A DNA stretch of 64,000 nt, from the NCBI RefSeq assembly GCF_900094805.1, contig NZ_FMAT01000003.1, positions 368,783 through 432,782 of the forward strand, in the 5' to 3' direction. Both the position numbers and the translations under genes were made by a program. Below are positions 35,060 to 44,625 of the stretch, piece by piece. Within the stretch, counting starts at the first letter, position 1; each line of letters starts with the position of its first letter. Below the pieces are notes generated by a model, which ran no database searches, was not told the DNA's origin, and saw nothing but the letters and a program-made list of their open reading frames with translations. This DNA comes from Arthrobacter sp. NIO-1057. GTDB taxonomy: Bacteria; Actinomycetota; Actinomycetes; Actinomycetales; Micrococcaceae.

Positions 35060-36069
35060 AACTCGGCGTCTACAACGCAATCCTGCACGACCGCCCGCTG
35101 ACCGAGGCACTTAGGATCATTGCGGATCTCGGACTGACCGGCATTGAGCTGAACACCGGCGGGTTCCTGGCGCCAACCCATGTGCCGAATATCGACCAGA
35201 TCTTGGACAGCGATGCCGCCCGCGATGACTTCCTGGAAATTTTCGAGAACACCGGCGTGCAGATCGCAGGGTTGAACTGCAACGGCAATCCCCTGCATCC
35301 CAACCGGGCCATCAGTGAAAAGCATGCCGAGGATGTCCTCCGCAGCATCAAGCTCGCACAGCGTCTGGGCCAGCACCGCGTGGTGACCATGTCGGGGCTG
35401 CCAGGCAGCGAGCCGGGTGCCACCCGAGTCAATTGGGTGGTCAACGCCTGGAACTCGGCAGCCCTGGATCAGCTGGATTACCAGTACGGCGTCGCGGCGG
35501 ACTTCTGGAAGGAAACCGATGCCCTGGCCCAGGACCACGACGTCAAGGTCGCGCTGGAACTGCACCCGCAGAACATCGTCTTCAACCCGGCGAGCTTCCG
35601 CGAGCTGATCGAACGAGCTGGCACCAGCAATATCGGTGTTGAGCTGGATGCTTCGCACCTGTTCTGGCAGCAGATGGATCCGGTGGCTGTGGTGCGCGAC
35701 TTGGGCTCATGGGTCTTCCAGGCGGCGGCCAAGGACGTGCGCATCAACCCCCATGCGGCCATCAACGGGGTATTGGATAACAGCTTCCGCAAGTTGCGCG
35801 CCGACGAGCCCCGCACCAATCTGGGCGGGGATGAATGGGCCAACGAGTGGCCGAAGAATTCGGCATGGGACTTCGTGGCCCTGGGCAAGGGGCATGACAC
35901 GGCTTTCTGGACCGAGTTCCTGCGGGCCCTGCACGAAGTGGATCCCGACATGCTGGTGAACATCGAGCATGAGGATACCGAATTAGGTGCCGTTGAAGGC
36001 CTGGAAGTGGCCGCCAAAGTCCTGCGTGACGCCGATGCGGCCTTGGCCGCATCGCTTGCCACTAACTAG
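35056..36069 (+). CDS. Sugar phosphate isomerase/epimerase-type TIM-barrel protein
   Basis: 337-residue xylose-isomerase-like TIM-barrel protein. Metal-ligand segments: VALELHPQN, GVELDASHLFW, FQAAAKDVRINP and VNIEHEDTE. It is the intact homologue of the interrupted gene at 21626-22591; both contain NGN-LHP, the MSGLPG block and the closing NIEHED. Translation is coupled to the dehydrogenase through an ATGA overlap. Likely acts on the ketone made by that dehydrogenase. A strong terminator follows. Confidence 0.85.
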   Translation: MKLGVYNAILHDRPLTEALRIIADLGLTGIELNTGGFLAPTHVPNIDQILDSDAARDDFLEIFENTGVQIAGLNCNGNPLHPNRAISEKHAEDVLRSIKLAQRLGQHRVVTMSGLPGSEPGATRVNWVVNAWNSAALDQLDYQYGVAADFWKETDALAQDHDVKVALELHPQNIVFNPASFRELIERAGTSNIGVELDASHLFWQQMDPVAVVRDLGSWVFQAAAKDVRINPHAAINGVLDNSFRKLRADEPRTNLGGDEWANEWPKNSAWDFVALGKGHDTAFWTEFLRALHEVDPDMLVNIEHEDTELGAVEGLEVAAKVLRDADAALAASLATN

Positions 36070-36086
36070 TCCGCTGACCGATCAAG

Positions 36087-36130
36087 AAGGCAAGCCCGGA
36101 ACTCATCGTGATGAGTTCCGGGCTTGCCTT
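36087..36130. terminator. Bidirectional terminator
   Basis: Perfect 20-bp stem (AAGGCAAGCCCGGAACTCAT and complement; arms 36087-36106 and 36111-36130) with a CGTG loop, between convergent genes ending at 36069 and 36160. Confidence 0.93.
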
Positions 36131-36159
36131 TGGTGTTCGTGGAGTTCAGTGACCCGCGA

Positions 36160-36765
36160 TTAGACGGTGCGAACTGCCTTCTCGTACTCGAAGCGAGCCT
36201 TTGGAGCGCCGAGTTCGCTCTGCGCTGGCTGGCCGATGTTGACCACGAGGAAGCTCTTCTGTTCGCCTTCTGGGAAGAACGAGGCATCGATGGCGGAGAA
36301 GTCAGCGCCGGTCATCGGGCCAACAGCGAAGCCGAGGCTGCGGGCGGCCAGCATGAAGTAGCCTGCCTGCAGGTGGGCGTTGTTGTTGCCGGTGGCTGCG
36401 GTGAAGTCGGCGTCAGCGTCGTACATGGCCTTTGGCGCGTTGTAGCCTGGCAGGAAGTTATCCCACTGTTCGTGCCATGCGGTGTCGTAGCTGAGGATCG
36501 CAACCAGTGGAGCTGCGGCAGTCTTTTCCTGGTTGCCTCGAGCCATGGCGTCAACCAGGGTGGCGCGGGCTTCGTCCGAACGAACGTAGGTCACGCGCAG
36601 CGGCTGGGAGTTGAATGCGGTAGGACCGAACTTGGCCAGCTCGTAGATTTCCTGGGCCTGTGCTTCGGTGACCTCGCCGGTGAAAGCGTTAGCGGTGCGC
36701 GCTTCGCCAAAAATGGCGTTGAGCGTTGCGGTGTCGACCTGGGTTTCCTGGGATGCAACAGTCAT
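36160..36765 (-). CDS. Malonic semialdehyde reductase-like nitroreductase (RutE/HadB family)
   Basis: 201-residue flavoprotein of the nitroreductase superfamily in the RutE-like branch, recognisable by ARTANAFTGEVT, LAKFGPTAFNSQPLRVTYV and GYFMLAARSLGFAVGPMTG. RutE reduces malonic semialdehyde to 3-hydroxypropionate. That aldehyde is also the product of the inositol aldolase step, so this gene may give an overflow route for it; this is inference, because other members of the family reduce nitro compounds. ATG at 36763-36765 after GAAAGG. It lies 124 bp after an MFS gene on the same strand. Confidence 0.82.
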   Translation of the reverse strand: MTVASQETQVDTATLNAIFGEARTANAFTGEVTEAQAQEIYELAKFGPTAFNSQPLRVTYVRSDEARATLVDAMARGNQEKTAAAPLVAILSYDTAWHEQWDNFLPGYNAPKAMYDADADFTAATGNNNAHLQAGYFMLAARSLGFAVGPMTGADFSAIDASFFPEGEQKSFLVVNIGQPAQSELGAPKARFEYEKAVRTV

Positions 36766-36889
36766 TGATTGCCTTTCGGATCAGCCCGAGGCCGCTGTGC
36801 TGGCCATGCTCGGACACGAATTTGTTCTCTGAATGTCCAACCATCAGCGTGCCTGCATCATTCCGCTCACGGACGTGTTTTGTGACACA

Positions 36890-38098
36890 TCAACTACTTG
36901 GGGTTCCATGAACCGAATCCCGGGTCCAGCGCCGATGCAGGAGCAGACAAGCAACCGAACATAGCGCAATGGTGATGCCAAACCAGGTCACCGCCATCGA
37001 TTCGCCGGCCAATTGGCCCACCCAGCCCAAGCCCAGTGCACCCAGCGCGGTCAGCGCATAACCCAGCACCCAGAAGGCCGAACTGGCACTGCCACGGTGG
37101 CGAAGTTCAATGCGCCGCAAAACAATGCCCAGGCCTACCGGGAACAAGGCGCCGTGGCTCAGGCCCGCGACCAGCAGCCCGAGAAGGTAGACCAAAACCG
37201 CCGCTGACCCATGCAATCTCGGCGCCAGGGCAATAAGCGTCGTACCGATCATCAATCCAGCAAATCCTAGATAGGCTTTTTCGCTCACCAATTTTCCGCC
37301 GGCTTTCTGACCGACCGTGGTGGCAACAAAAATCAATGAGCCAATGAGCCCCAAGAGCCTCAGATCGGTAATCCCGAAGGCACGCACCACCAGGATGGAG
37401 GTCATGGCGGTGCAGCCGCCCATCACGGTGAACCCCAAGGTCATCAGGCCGCCCACGCAGTAATCGCGCAGCGCGAAGCGAGGTATCAACGGCAAGCTGA
37501 GCTTGAGCCGGCGCCCGCGGTGGGCAACAGTATCGGGGGTCAGCGCCAAGAGCACCATGCACACTCCGGAGAGAGCTGCATGGACGCTGAACGCGATCAT
37601 CGGAGTGGAAGGAACGAAGTGGGTGAGGAATGCTGCCAGCGCCGGCCCGCTGCCCAAGCCAGCCATATTCGCCACGCTGGAAATACTCGCCCCGCGCGCG
37701 GAACTGGAAACCAGGTCCGTGAGGTACGCAGTGGCGGTACCCGTCACCAGGCCGGCGCAGACTCCGGAGAGGATGCGGGCAATGAACAGCATGGGCGCAT
37801 CTGCAGCCACGGCGTACAGCACGCCGCTGGCCGCCGAGGCAAGCAGCCCGATGATCATCACCGGCTTGCGGCCAATGGCATCGGAAAGCGACCCGAAAAT
37901 GCATAGCACCGTGAGCACCACGATGGCGTAGATGGCAAAAAGCTGCGTCGAGGCCGCGGTGCTCAGCCCATACTCATCTTGCAGGGTCGGATAGAGCGCG
38001 GTGGGCATGGTGGTGCCGCACATGGCAATTGCGTAGGTGGCCAGAACAATGCCTAAGGATGCACCCTGAGCCCGGTCTGGCTTGGCCGACAGGTTCAC
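36890..38098 (-). CDS. MFS transporter
   Basis: 402-residue, 12-helix major facilitator of the drug-efflux/sugar-efflux-like type: GTTMPTALYPTLQDEYGLS in the first loop, GSLSDAIGRKPVMIIG (motif A, between helices 2 and 3) and ILSGVCAGLVTGTATAYLTDL (helix 4). The start is a GTG (38096-38098) with GAGG about 9 bases upstream. It follows the ROK kinase gene and precedes the RutE-like gene on the same strand. Substrate and direction cannot be read from sequence. Confidence 0.83.
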   Translation of the reverse strand: MNLSAKPDRAQGASLGIVLATYAIAMCGTTMPTALYPTLQDEYGLSTAASTQLFAIYAIVVLTVLCIFGSLSDAIGRKPVMIIGLLASAASGVLYAVAADAPMLFIARILSGVCAGLVTGTATAYLTDLVSSSARGASISSVANMAGLGSGPALAAFLTHFVPSTPMIAFSVHAALSGVCMVLLALTPDTVAHRGRRLKLSLPLIPRFALRDYCVGGLMTLGFTVMGGCTAMTSILVVRAFGITDLRLLGLIGSLIFVATTVGQKAGGKLVSEKAYLGFAGLMIGTTLIALAPRLHGSAAVLVYLLGLLVAGLSHGALFPVGLGIVLRRIELRHRGSASSAFWVLGYALTALGALGLGWVGQLAGESMAVTWFGITIALCSVACLLLHRRWTRDSVHGTPSS

Positions 38099-38169
38099 AC
38101 CAAGACCTCGCTCTCAAGTTGGATAACAGCCCGAGCCTAGATAAGACCTAATGTCCTGTCAATCTTTTT

Positions 38170-39132
38170 CTACTGCTGCTGGTTGAACCGAGCCAGATCC
38201 GCAGCGCCAATCAACCCTGAGGCCGGACCCAACTGCGCTTGGCTGATCTTTGCGAAGGGACGGTAGCCCCTGCCCGAGAGCGTACGGCGGTAGGTCTCTT
38301 CTGCTTTGGCTACCAATTCCTTGGAAGCCGCGCCGAGGCCGCCACCAATAACGATGGTGCCCGGATCCAGGACCGAAACGAGGTTAGAAATACCTAGACC
38401 CAACCACTCACCCATATCGGAGATGAGGTCTGCACAGGCAGGATCACCCTCGATGGCCAACTTGGTAACTATCGCACCGGTGACAGCTTCAGGGTTATCC
38501 CCCACGGCTTCACGCAGGCGGAAAGCCACCGGTGATTTACTGCGGACAAGCTCGGCTCCTTCGCGGCCCAACGCGTTGCCCGAAGCGTACTGTTCCCAGC
38601 AGCCGCGGTTGCCGCAGGCGCAACGATGTCCACCAGGAACCATCACCTGGTGCCCGAATTCTCCGGCAATGCCAGATTTGCCTCGGTGGACCTGGCCGCC
38701 AAGGATCACTGCTCCCCCGATGCCGGTTCCTAAGGTCAAGCAGACCATGTCGCTCTCTCCTTGACCGGCACCAAAACGGTGCTCAGCCCAGCCCGCGGCA
38801 TCGGCGTCGTTGACCAAGGTGACTTCGTGGCCGACAAGTTTCATCAGTCGGTCGCGCACCGGTTCATTGCGCCATGACAAGTGCGGGCTGAACAGCACGT
38901 TCCGGCCCTTACGGTCCATCCATCCGGCGGCCCCAATGCCGACCGGTAACCCTTCATTGCCTTCGGAGAGCTCATGGATGACTTCCGCAATGGCACGTTC
39001 GATCCCTGCCACGTCGTGGTTGGGGGTATCTCGATGAACCTGCCCGGACACATTTCCCGCTTCGTCCACGAGGGCGGCAAGTATCTTGGTACCGCCGATG
39101 TCGACACCGATGGAAAGATTAGCTGAACTCAC
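38170..39132 (-). CDS. ROK-family sugar kinase (glucokinase-like)
   Basis: 320-residue cytoplasmic kinase. N-terminal ATP-binding motif SIGVDIGGTKI, substrate motif VNDADAAGWAEHRFG with the catalytic Asp, LGTGIGGAVI, and the ROK zinc motif beginning GGHRCACGNRGCWEQYASG. No DNA-binding domain is present, so it is an enzyme and not a NagC-type regulator. The GTG at 39132 follows GGAG and gives the normal family length; a longer frame exists but adds ten unconserved residues. It lies 52 bp after a LacI gene and opposite a beta-galactosidase, so phosphorylation of glucose released from lactose-like sugars is a reasonable role. Confidence 0.9.
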   Translation of the reverse strand: MSSANLSIGVDIGGTKILAALVDEAGNVSGQVHRDTPNHDVAGIERAIAEVIHELSEGNEGLPVGIGAAGWMDRKGRNVLFSPHLSWRNEPVRDRLMKLVGHEVTLVNDADAAGWAEHRFGAGQGESDMVCLTLGTGIGGAVILGGQVHRGKSGIAGEFGHQVMVPGGHRCACGNRGCWEQYASGNALGREGAELVRSKSPVAFRLREAVGDNPEAVTGAIVTKLAIEGDPACADLISDMGEWLGLGISNLVSVLDPGTIVIGGGLGAASKELVAKAEETYRRTLSGRGYRPFAKISQAQLGPASGLIGAADLARFNQQQ

Positions 39133-39184
39133 AATTCTCCAGCTTAGACCCTCCGGGGCCAAGGCGAGTTCAAGTGTGCTGAGG

Positions 39185-40225
39185 TCAACTGCTTACAGCG
39201 GGTGGCGCGGTACTAGCCCGCTGAATGAATCGGGTGGGAACGATGGAGGTTCCAGGCTTTTGCTCCCGGGTGCGTAGTTGCTCCAGAATTGCAGCCACGC
39301 TGCGCCGACCTACCTCGGCGAAGTCTTGATGAATAGTGGTCAGCGGGGGCGAATAGGCGGGCGTATCGGCCGAATCGTCAAATCCGACCACGCTCAGATC
39401 CTCGGGGATCCGGCGGCCTGCTTCAGCCGCCGCGCGATACAGCCCCAGAGCCATTTGATCATTAGCGCAGAACACGGCGGTGCAGTCAGGATCTGCCAGC
39501 AGAATGCTGCCTGCCTCGTATCCTGAAGCAGCGCTCCAGTCTCCGCGCATCACTTCCTTGGCCCCAAGTCCGGCCTCGCTCAGGCTTTCACGCCATCCGT
39601 CCACACGGCGCTGGGCAGCGAAGGATGATTCTGGTCCGGCCAGGTGCCGGATGTTGGTATGGCCAAGTTCAATTAGGTGCCTTGTGGCTTGCCGTGCCCC
39701 GTCGGCCTGGTCGGTGTCGACCACGGTGTACTCGTCGCCCGCGTCGGAGTCGACCACTACCGTAGGCACCCCGCGAGGCAGTACCACTTTGGCTCGGTCC
39801 AGCAGGTGGACTTCAACGATGACCGCTACCGCGTCAACCGCCAGCTCTTCCAGCCGGCCAAAGGCATGCTCCACGCCGCTTTGGGTTGGCAAATCTACCG
39901 GGATAAGGGTGACGGCGTAACCTGCTTTGGCTGCCGCGACCGAAATCGCTTGGATGGTTCGATGATTACCCACTGCTTCCAGCGAAAAAGTAATGACCCC
40001 GATGGTGTGAAAGGAACCGAGTTTCAGCGCTCGGGCAGCGCTGTTGGGCCGGTAACCCAGCTCGTCCATGGCCTTGAGCACCAGTTCTCTGGTTTCAGGG
40101 ATGACTCCGGGATAACCGTTGGAAACCCGCGACACCGTTTGCGAGGACACCCCGGCATGCCGTGCCACGTCCCCCATGGAAACGTGGCGTTTTCGTCCCC
40201 CGCGAGAAGCTTTTCCATTAGTCAT
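39185..40225 (-). CDS. LacI-family regulator of galactoside use
   Basis: 346-residue repressor: helix-turn-helix VSMGDVARHAGVSSQTVSRVSNG at about residues 15-37, then a sensor domain with VVGFDDSADTPAYSPPLTTIHQD. ATG at 40223-40225; no ribosome site is visible, so the start is less sure than usual. It is divergent from a GH42 beta-galactosidase, with a perfect palindrome in between, and upstream of the ROK kinase. It most likely represses both directions until a galactoside is present. Confidence 0.87.
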   Translation of the reverse strand: MTNGKASRGGRKRHVSMGDVARHAGVSSQTVSRVSNGYPGVIPETRELVLKAMDELGYRPNSAARALKLGSFHTIGVITFSLEAVGNHRTIQAISVAAAKAGYAVTLIPVDLPTQSGVEHAFGRLEELAVDAVAVIVEVHLLDRAKVVLPRGVPTVVVDSDAGDEYTVVDTDQADGARQATRHLIELGHTNIRHLAGPESSFAAQRRVDGWRESLSEAGLGAKEVMRGDWSAASGYEAGSILLADPDCTAVFCANDQMALGLYRAAAEAGRRIPEDLSVVGFDDSADTPAYSPPLTTIHQDFAEVGRRSVAAILEQLRTREQKPGTSIVPTRFIQRASTAPPAVSS

Positions 40226-40287
40226 AACTGACAGATTACCGTCGAAAACAATTTTGGAGGTTGGCGCAACCTGTCTCACACCCTAGG

Positions 40288-40303
40288 ATGTTTACGTAAA
40301 CAT
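40288..40303. promoter_or_regulatory. LacI-type operator between regulator and beta-galactosidase
   Basis: Perfect 16-bp palindrome ATGTTTACGTAAACAT, 42 bases upstream of the beta-galactosidase start and 63 bases upstream of the LacI gene. Confidence 0.82.
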
Positions 40304-40344
40304 AGCACCGTCGCATCTTGGCGGTTGAGCCAGGAGAAACTTAC

Positions 40345-42387
40345 ATGCAACACCACCGCTGGTTGCGAACCCCCGCTTCAAAGCAACCACGCCTATCATT
40401 CGGCGCCGACTACAACCCCGAGCAGTGGCCCCGCGAGATCTGGGATGAAGATGTCGCACTCATGAAGCAGGCAGGGGTGGATGTCGTCAGCGTCGCCATA
40501 TTCTCGTGGGCGAAGCTACAACCAACGGAAAACAGCTGGGACTTCGCCTGGCTAGACGAAGTGATCGACCTGCTCCACACCAATGGAATCGGCGTAGATC
40601 TGGCCACTGCCACCGCATCCCCTCCAGCGTGGTTGAGCATGAAGCACCCAGAAATCCTGCCCGTGACCAGTGAAGGCAACACCCTGTGGCAAGGTGGACG
40701 TCAGCATTGGCGTCCGACCAGCCCGGTCTTTGGCAAATACTCCCTGGCCCTGGTGGAAAAGCTGGCCGAACGCTACAAGGACCACCCGGCGATAGTTGCG
40801 TGGCATGTAAATAACGAGCTGGGCTGCCACAACGCCTACGATTATTCCGATGACGCTGCCGCAGCCTTCCGCATCTGGCTCTCGGAACGCTACGGCACTA
40901 TCGAAGCGCTGAATCATGCCTGGGGTACAGCGTTTTGGGCGCAGCGATACGGCAGCTTTGAGCACATCCTTCCACCAAGACAAGCCGCCGCTTTCCCGAA
41001 TCCCACTCAGCAGCTGGACTTCTCGCGCTTCTGTTCGGATGCACTCAAAGATTATCTGGTGGCCGAACGCGAAGTACTGCGCCGCATCACTCCGGATATC
41101 CCGGTGACCACCAACTTCATGATCATGGGCGAAACCGGATTTGCTGACTACTCCGACTGGGCTCAGGAAGTGGACTTTGTTTCCAATGACCACTACCGCC
41201 AACCCATTGAACGCTCACGTGATGAACTAGGGTTCTCGGCGGCACTGACCTCCGGGGTAGCGCACGGCGAACCCTGGTTCTTGATGGAGCACTCAACCAG
41301 CGCGGTGAACTGGCAGCCGATCAACCGGCCGAAGGCGCCTGGAGAGCTGACTCGTGATTCCCTGACCCATGTTGCCCATGGTGCCGACGCGGTCTGCTAT
41401 TTCCAGTGGCGGCAGTCGGCCGCCGGTGCCGAGAAGTTCCATTCGGCCATGGTTCCGCATGCCGGCCCTGACTCTCGGGTCTTCCGCGACGTGGTGAGCC
41501 TCGGTGAACGACTTGGTCAGCTGTCTCCAGTGTCCGGCAGCCACCGGGCACCATCACGGGTGGCGATCCTTTTTGACTGGCATTCATGGTGGGGCAGTGA
41601 GTTGGATTCGCACCCGACCGACCAGCTGCGCTACCGCGATGAGGCGTTCGCCTGGTGGTGCGCGCTAATCGACGTGGGGGTCCGTGCCGATGTGGTGCCG
41701 GTCAGCCATGACTTCTCCGGATACGACATGGTCATCGCACCTGTGTTGTATTCGGTGCCGCGACCTTTGGCGCAGCGTTTGGATGACTACGCTCAGGGCG
41801 GAGGGCATCTGATCACCACCTACTTCTCAGGCATCGTTGACGAGAACGACCATGCCTGGCTCGGCGGTTACCCGGGCGCGCTGCGTGAAGTACTGGGCAT
41901 CCGCGTTGAGGAGTTCCGCCCTCTGCACCACGGCGAAACCGTGTCATTGGGATCCGTCCCCGGGCGCGGCGAACTGTGGACCGAGATTGTTGATATCACC
42001 TCAGAGAACGTGAGCATTGTGGCGAGTTTTGAGCAAGATGAGGAACTTGGCGGACTACCTGCGGTGACCCGGCGTGCCCTGAAATCTGGCAGCGCCAGTT
42101 ATGTCGCAACTTGTCTGGATTCTGAAGCTCGCAGCGTAGTGCTGCAGAAGCTACTGAACGCTGCGGGTATCGGATCCGAACTTCCTGAGGCGCTACGCGG
42201 GCAGGTGGAGTTAGCCGTTCGCCGTGGTGAAAACTCGGACTTTGCCTTCCTGATCAACCGGACCAATACCGAGTTGAGTTTGAAAGGTTTTGCCGGGCAG
42301 GTCATCGGCGGCCCCGATGCTCCGGGCACCAGAGGCATCCTAGATGGCCGTGCGGTGGCCGTCTTTGAAATCGAGCACCAGAACTAA
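40345..42387 (+). CDS. Beta-galactosidase, GH42 family
   Basis: 680-residue intracellular glycoside hydrolase releasing galactose from beta-galactosides. Starts with the GH42 block LSFGADYNPEQWPREIWDEDVALM; the acid/base is Glu158 in AWHVNNELGCH and the nucleophile Glu315 in WFLMEHSTSAVNWQP. A trimerisation domain and a C-terminal beta domain follow. No signal peptide is visible. The ATG at 40345 has AGGAG 9 bases upstream. It is divergent from a LacI gene and faces the gal operon across a terminator, so its galactose feeds GalK, GalT and GalE. Confidence 0.95.
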   Translation: MQHHRWLRTPASKQPRLSFGADYNPEQWPREIWDEDVALMKQAGVDVVSVAIFSWAKLQPTENSWDFAWLDEVIDLLHTNGIGVDLATATASPPAWLSMKHPEILPVTSEGNTLWQGGRQHWRPTSPVFGKYSLALVEKLAERYKDHPAIVAWHVNNELGCHNAYDYSDDAAAAFRIWLSERYGTIEALNHAWGTAFWAQRYGSFEHILPPRQAAAFPNPTQQLDFSRFCSDALKDYLVAEREVLRRITPDIPVTTNFMIMGETGFADYSDWAQEVDFVSNDHYRQPIERSRDELGFSAALTSGVAHGEPWFLMEHSTSAVNWQPINRPKAPGELTRDSLTHVAHGADAVCYFQWRQSAAGAEKFHSAMVPHAGPDSRVFRDVVSLGERLGQLSPVSGSHRAPSRVAILFDWHSWWGSELDSHPTDQLRYRDEAFAWWCALIDVGVRADVVPVSHDFSGYDMVIAPVLYSVPRPLAQRLDDYAQGGGHLITTYFSGIVDENDHAWLGGYPGALREVLGIRVEEFRPLHHGETVSLGSVPGRGELWTEIVDITSENVSIVASFEQDEELGGLPAVTRRALKSGSASYVATCLDSEARSVVLQKLLNAAGIGSELPEALRGQVELAVRRGENSDFAFLINRTNTELSLKGFAGQVIGGPDAPGTRGILDGRAVAVFEIEHQN

Positions 42388-42404
42388 TTGCAGATAGTAA
42401 CGAA

Positions 42405-42442
42405 TAAGGCGAGGCGCCTCGCAGATGGAGGGCCTCGCCTTA
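42405..42442. terminator. Bidirectional terminator
   Basis: 11-bp stem TAAGGCGAGGC (42405-42415) and GCCTCGCCTTA (42432-42442) with a 16-base loop that can fold further, between convergent genes. Confidence 0.75.
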
Positions 42443-42463
42443 CTCGTGCAATGACTACGGAAA

Positions 42464-43426
42464 TTAGACTCGCGACTGGGAAGCGCGGTAGGCGCTGTCC
42501 ACCATCTCTTCGAGAGTATGGCGCATCTGCCACCCCAAGTCACGAGCCGCCAGCTGTCCGTCGGCCACAATTCGTGCCGGATCGCCTGGGCGGCGTGCTT
42601 CTTGGATCGCGGTGAACGGGACACCGGTCACCTTGGCCACCGCGTCCATGATTTCCCGCACGGAAACCCCGTCGCCAGAGCCAAGGTTGTAGACCGGTTC
42701 CAGCTCGGTGCCGGCTTCCAACTTCTTCGCCGCCTCAACGTGGGCCAGCGCCAGATCTGCCACATGGACGTAGTCGCGCACGCAGGTGCCGTCGGCAGTG
42801 TCGTAGTCGGTACCGAAGATCTTTGGGGCCTTGCCTTCATTGAGGGCTTTGAAGACAAGTGGGAACAGGTTGTGCGGGCTGGCATCAAAGAGTTCTTCGC
42901 TGCCCGAGCCCACCACGTTGAAGTAACGCAATGAGGTGTGCTTCAGGCCCATCGCCACCGCCTGATCACGAATCAGCCATTCACCAATCAGCTTGCTCTG
43001 GCCGTAGGGAGATTCCGGGAAAGTACCGGTCTCCTCGGTGACCAGGTCAACCGATGGGGTGCCATAGACTGCAGCGGAAGAGGAGAAGACGATATTCTCA
43101 ACTCGCGCGTCGGCCATGGCCTGCAATAGGTTGGCGGTACCGGTGACGTTTTGTTCAAAGGTCAACAGCGGATTTTTTACCGATTCACCAGCGTACTTGT
43201 ATCCCGCAAGGTGGATCACCCCTCGCACCTGGTGGCGCCTAATGATGTCGGTGAGCTTTTCGCTGTTCAGAATGTTGACCAAATAGAAAGGCACGTCCTG
43301 CGGAACAAATCCGCGCACTCCGCTGGACATGGAATCAACGACAATTGGTTCCATAGACACCTCGGCCAACGAACGGACAACGTGCGACCCAATGTATCCG
43401 GCACCGCCGGTAACTAACCAACTCAT
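42464..43426 (-). CDS. galE: UDP-glucose 4-epimerase
   Basis: 320-residue extended short-chain dehydrogenase of the Leloir pathway. NAD motif GGAGYIGSHVVRSL at about residues 7-20, SSSAAVYGTP, and the catalytic tyrosine/lysine in SPYGQSKLIGEW, followed by LRYFNVVGSG. Its ATG overlaps the stop of galK by 4 bases. Last gene of the deoR-galT-galK-galE operon. It converts UDP-galactose and UDP-glucose into each other, regenerating the UDP-glucose used by GalT. Confidence 0.95.
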   Translation of the reverse strand: MSWLVTGGAGYIGSHVVRSLAEVSMEPIVVDSMSSGVRGFVPQDVPFYLVNILNSEKLTDIIRRHQVRGVIHLAGYKYAGESVKNPLLTFEQNVTGTANLLQAMADARVENIVFSSSAAVYGTPSVDLVTEETGTFPESPYGQSKLIGEWLIRDQAVAMGLKHTSLRYFNVVGSGSEELFDASPHNLFPLVFKALNEGKAPKIFGTDYDTADGTCVRDYVHVADLALAHVEAAKKLEAGTELEPVYNLGSGDGVSVREIMDAVAKVTGVPFTAIQEARRPGDPARIVADGQLAARDLGWQMRHTLEEMVDSAYRASQSRV

Positions 43427-44625
43427 GCCCGTCCTGCTCCTTGATCCGCAACAACAGTGAAAATGTTCGGCAGAGTGTACCCAGCCTGCTCAAAGGCGGA
43501 GATCACGGCGTTGCTCACGGCTTCGATCTGTTCTCGTTTGATCAGCGCAATGGAACTCCCGCCAAAACCGCCGCCGGTCATGCGGGCTCCGATGGCGCCA
43601 GCTTGCAAGGAAGCTTCAACTGCCACATCCAGCTCGTCACATGAGATCTCATAGTCATCACGCATGGAAACATGTGACTGGTACAGAAGTTCCCCGACCG
43701 CTTCCAAATCCCCATCTTCAAGGGCCTTTACGGTATCCAGTACACGCTGATTTTCGGTCACGATATGCCGAGCGCGGCGACGGATCAATGGATCCGCAAT
43801 AGCTTCGAGCTGGGCAACACCATCAATTTCGCGTAGCGACGATACCTGCAGAATTGCACTGGCTTCTTCGCAACTGCGCCGGCGCGCGGCGTAACCACCA
43901 TCAACGTGCGAATGCTCCACGCGAGTATCAATCACCAAAACGACCGCATCATTTTGTGCCAATGGCAGTGGAACAGTCTGCGCTTCCATGGAGCGACAGT
44001 CCAGGAATAATGCATGTTGTGCCTCGGACATGAGTGAGGCGCTTTGGTCCATGATGCCGGTGGGTGCGCCAACAAATTCGTTTTCAGCCTGCTGGGTCAG
44101 CTGGGCCATGCGCGTGTGCGAAAGTCCCAGTTCATACAGGTCGTTGAGAGCTACGATGGTGCTGACTTCTAAGGCATGGGATGAGGACAACCCGGATCCA
44201 ACAGGAACATCAGAATCCACCAGCAAATCAAAGCCTGAAATTTCTTCTTCATCGAGCTGGTTCAAGGCCCATGCCACGGCAGCTGGATAGGCGGCCCAGC
44301 CACTGACGGAACCGGGCTGCAATTCGTCCACTGCAACACTGCTGATTTCAGGGATCTCTGCATGGCCATAAGTCGAGGCCAAATTCAGCTGGTTGCCGTC
44401 CTGCTCACGAGCAGATTTCCGGCGGATCGCTACGAGGGCGTTCTTATCGATAGCAAACGGCAGCACGTATCCCAAGTTGTAGTCGGTGTGCTCTCCGATG
44501 AGATTAACTCGCCCCGGGGCGCGCCAGATCCCCTCCGGATGATGCCCGTAAAGCTTGAAGAAATTCTGACGAAGATTTTCAGTGCGTTCCAGAGTTTCTG
44601 GGTTATTGCTGTTGCTGTTGCTCAA
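43423..44625 (-). CDS. galK: Galactokinase
   Basis: 400-residue GHMP kinase. Galactokinase signature GRVNLIGEHTDYNLGYVLP at about residues 38-56, ATP-binding loop VPVGSGLSSSHALEV, and the third GHMP motif RMTGGGFGGSSIAL. Phosphorylates galactose from the beta- and alpha-galactosidases at either side of this operon. Overlaps galT and galE by four bases at its ends, so translation is coupled. Confidence 0.96.
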   Translation of the reverse strand: MSNSNSNNPETLERTENLRQNFFKLYGHHPEGIWRAPGRVNLIGEHTDYNLGYVLPFAIDKNALVAIRRKSAREQDGNQLNLASTYGHAEIPEISSVAVDELQPGSVSGWAAYPAAVAWALNQLDEEEISGFDLLVDSDVPVGSGLSSSHALEVSTIVALNDLYELGLSHTRMAQLTQQAENEFVGAPTGIMDQSASLMSEAQHALFLDCRSMEAQTVPLPLAQNDAVVLVIDTRVEHSHVDGGYAARRRSCEEASAILQVSSLREIDGVAQLEAIADPLIRRRARHIVTENQRVLDTVKALEDGDLEAVGELLYQSHVSMRDDYEISCDELDVAVEASLQAGAIGARMTGGGFGGSSIALIKREQIEAVSNAVISAFEQAGYTLPNIFTVVADQGAGRA

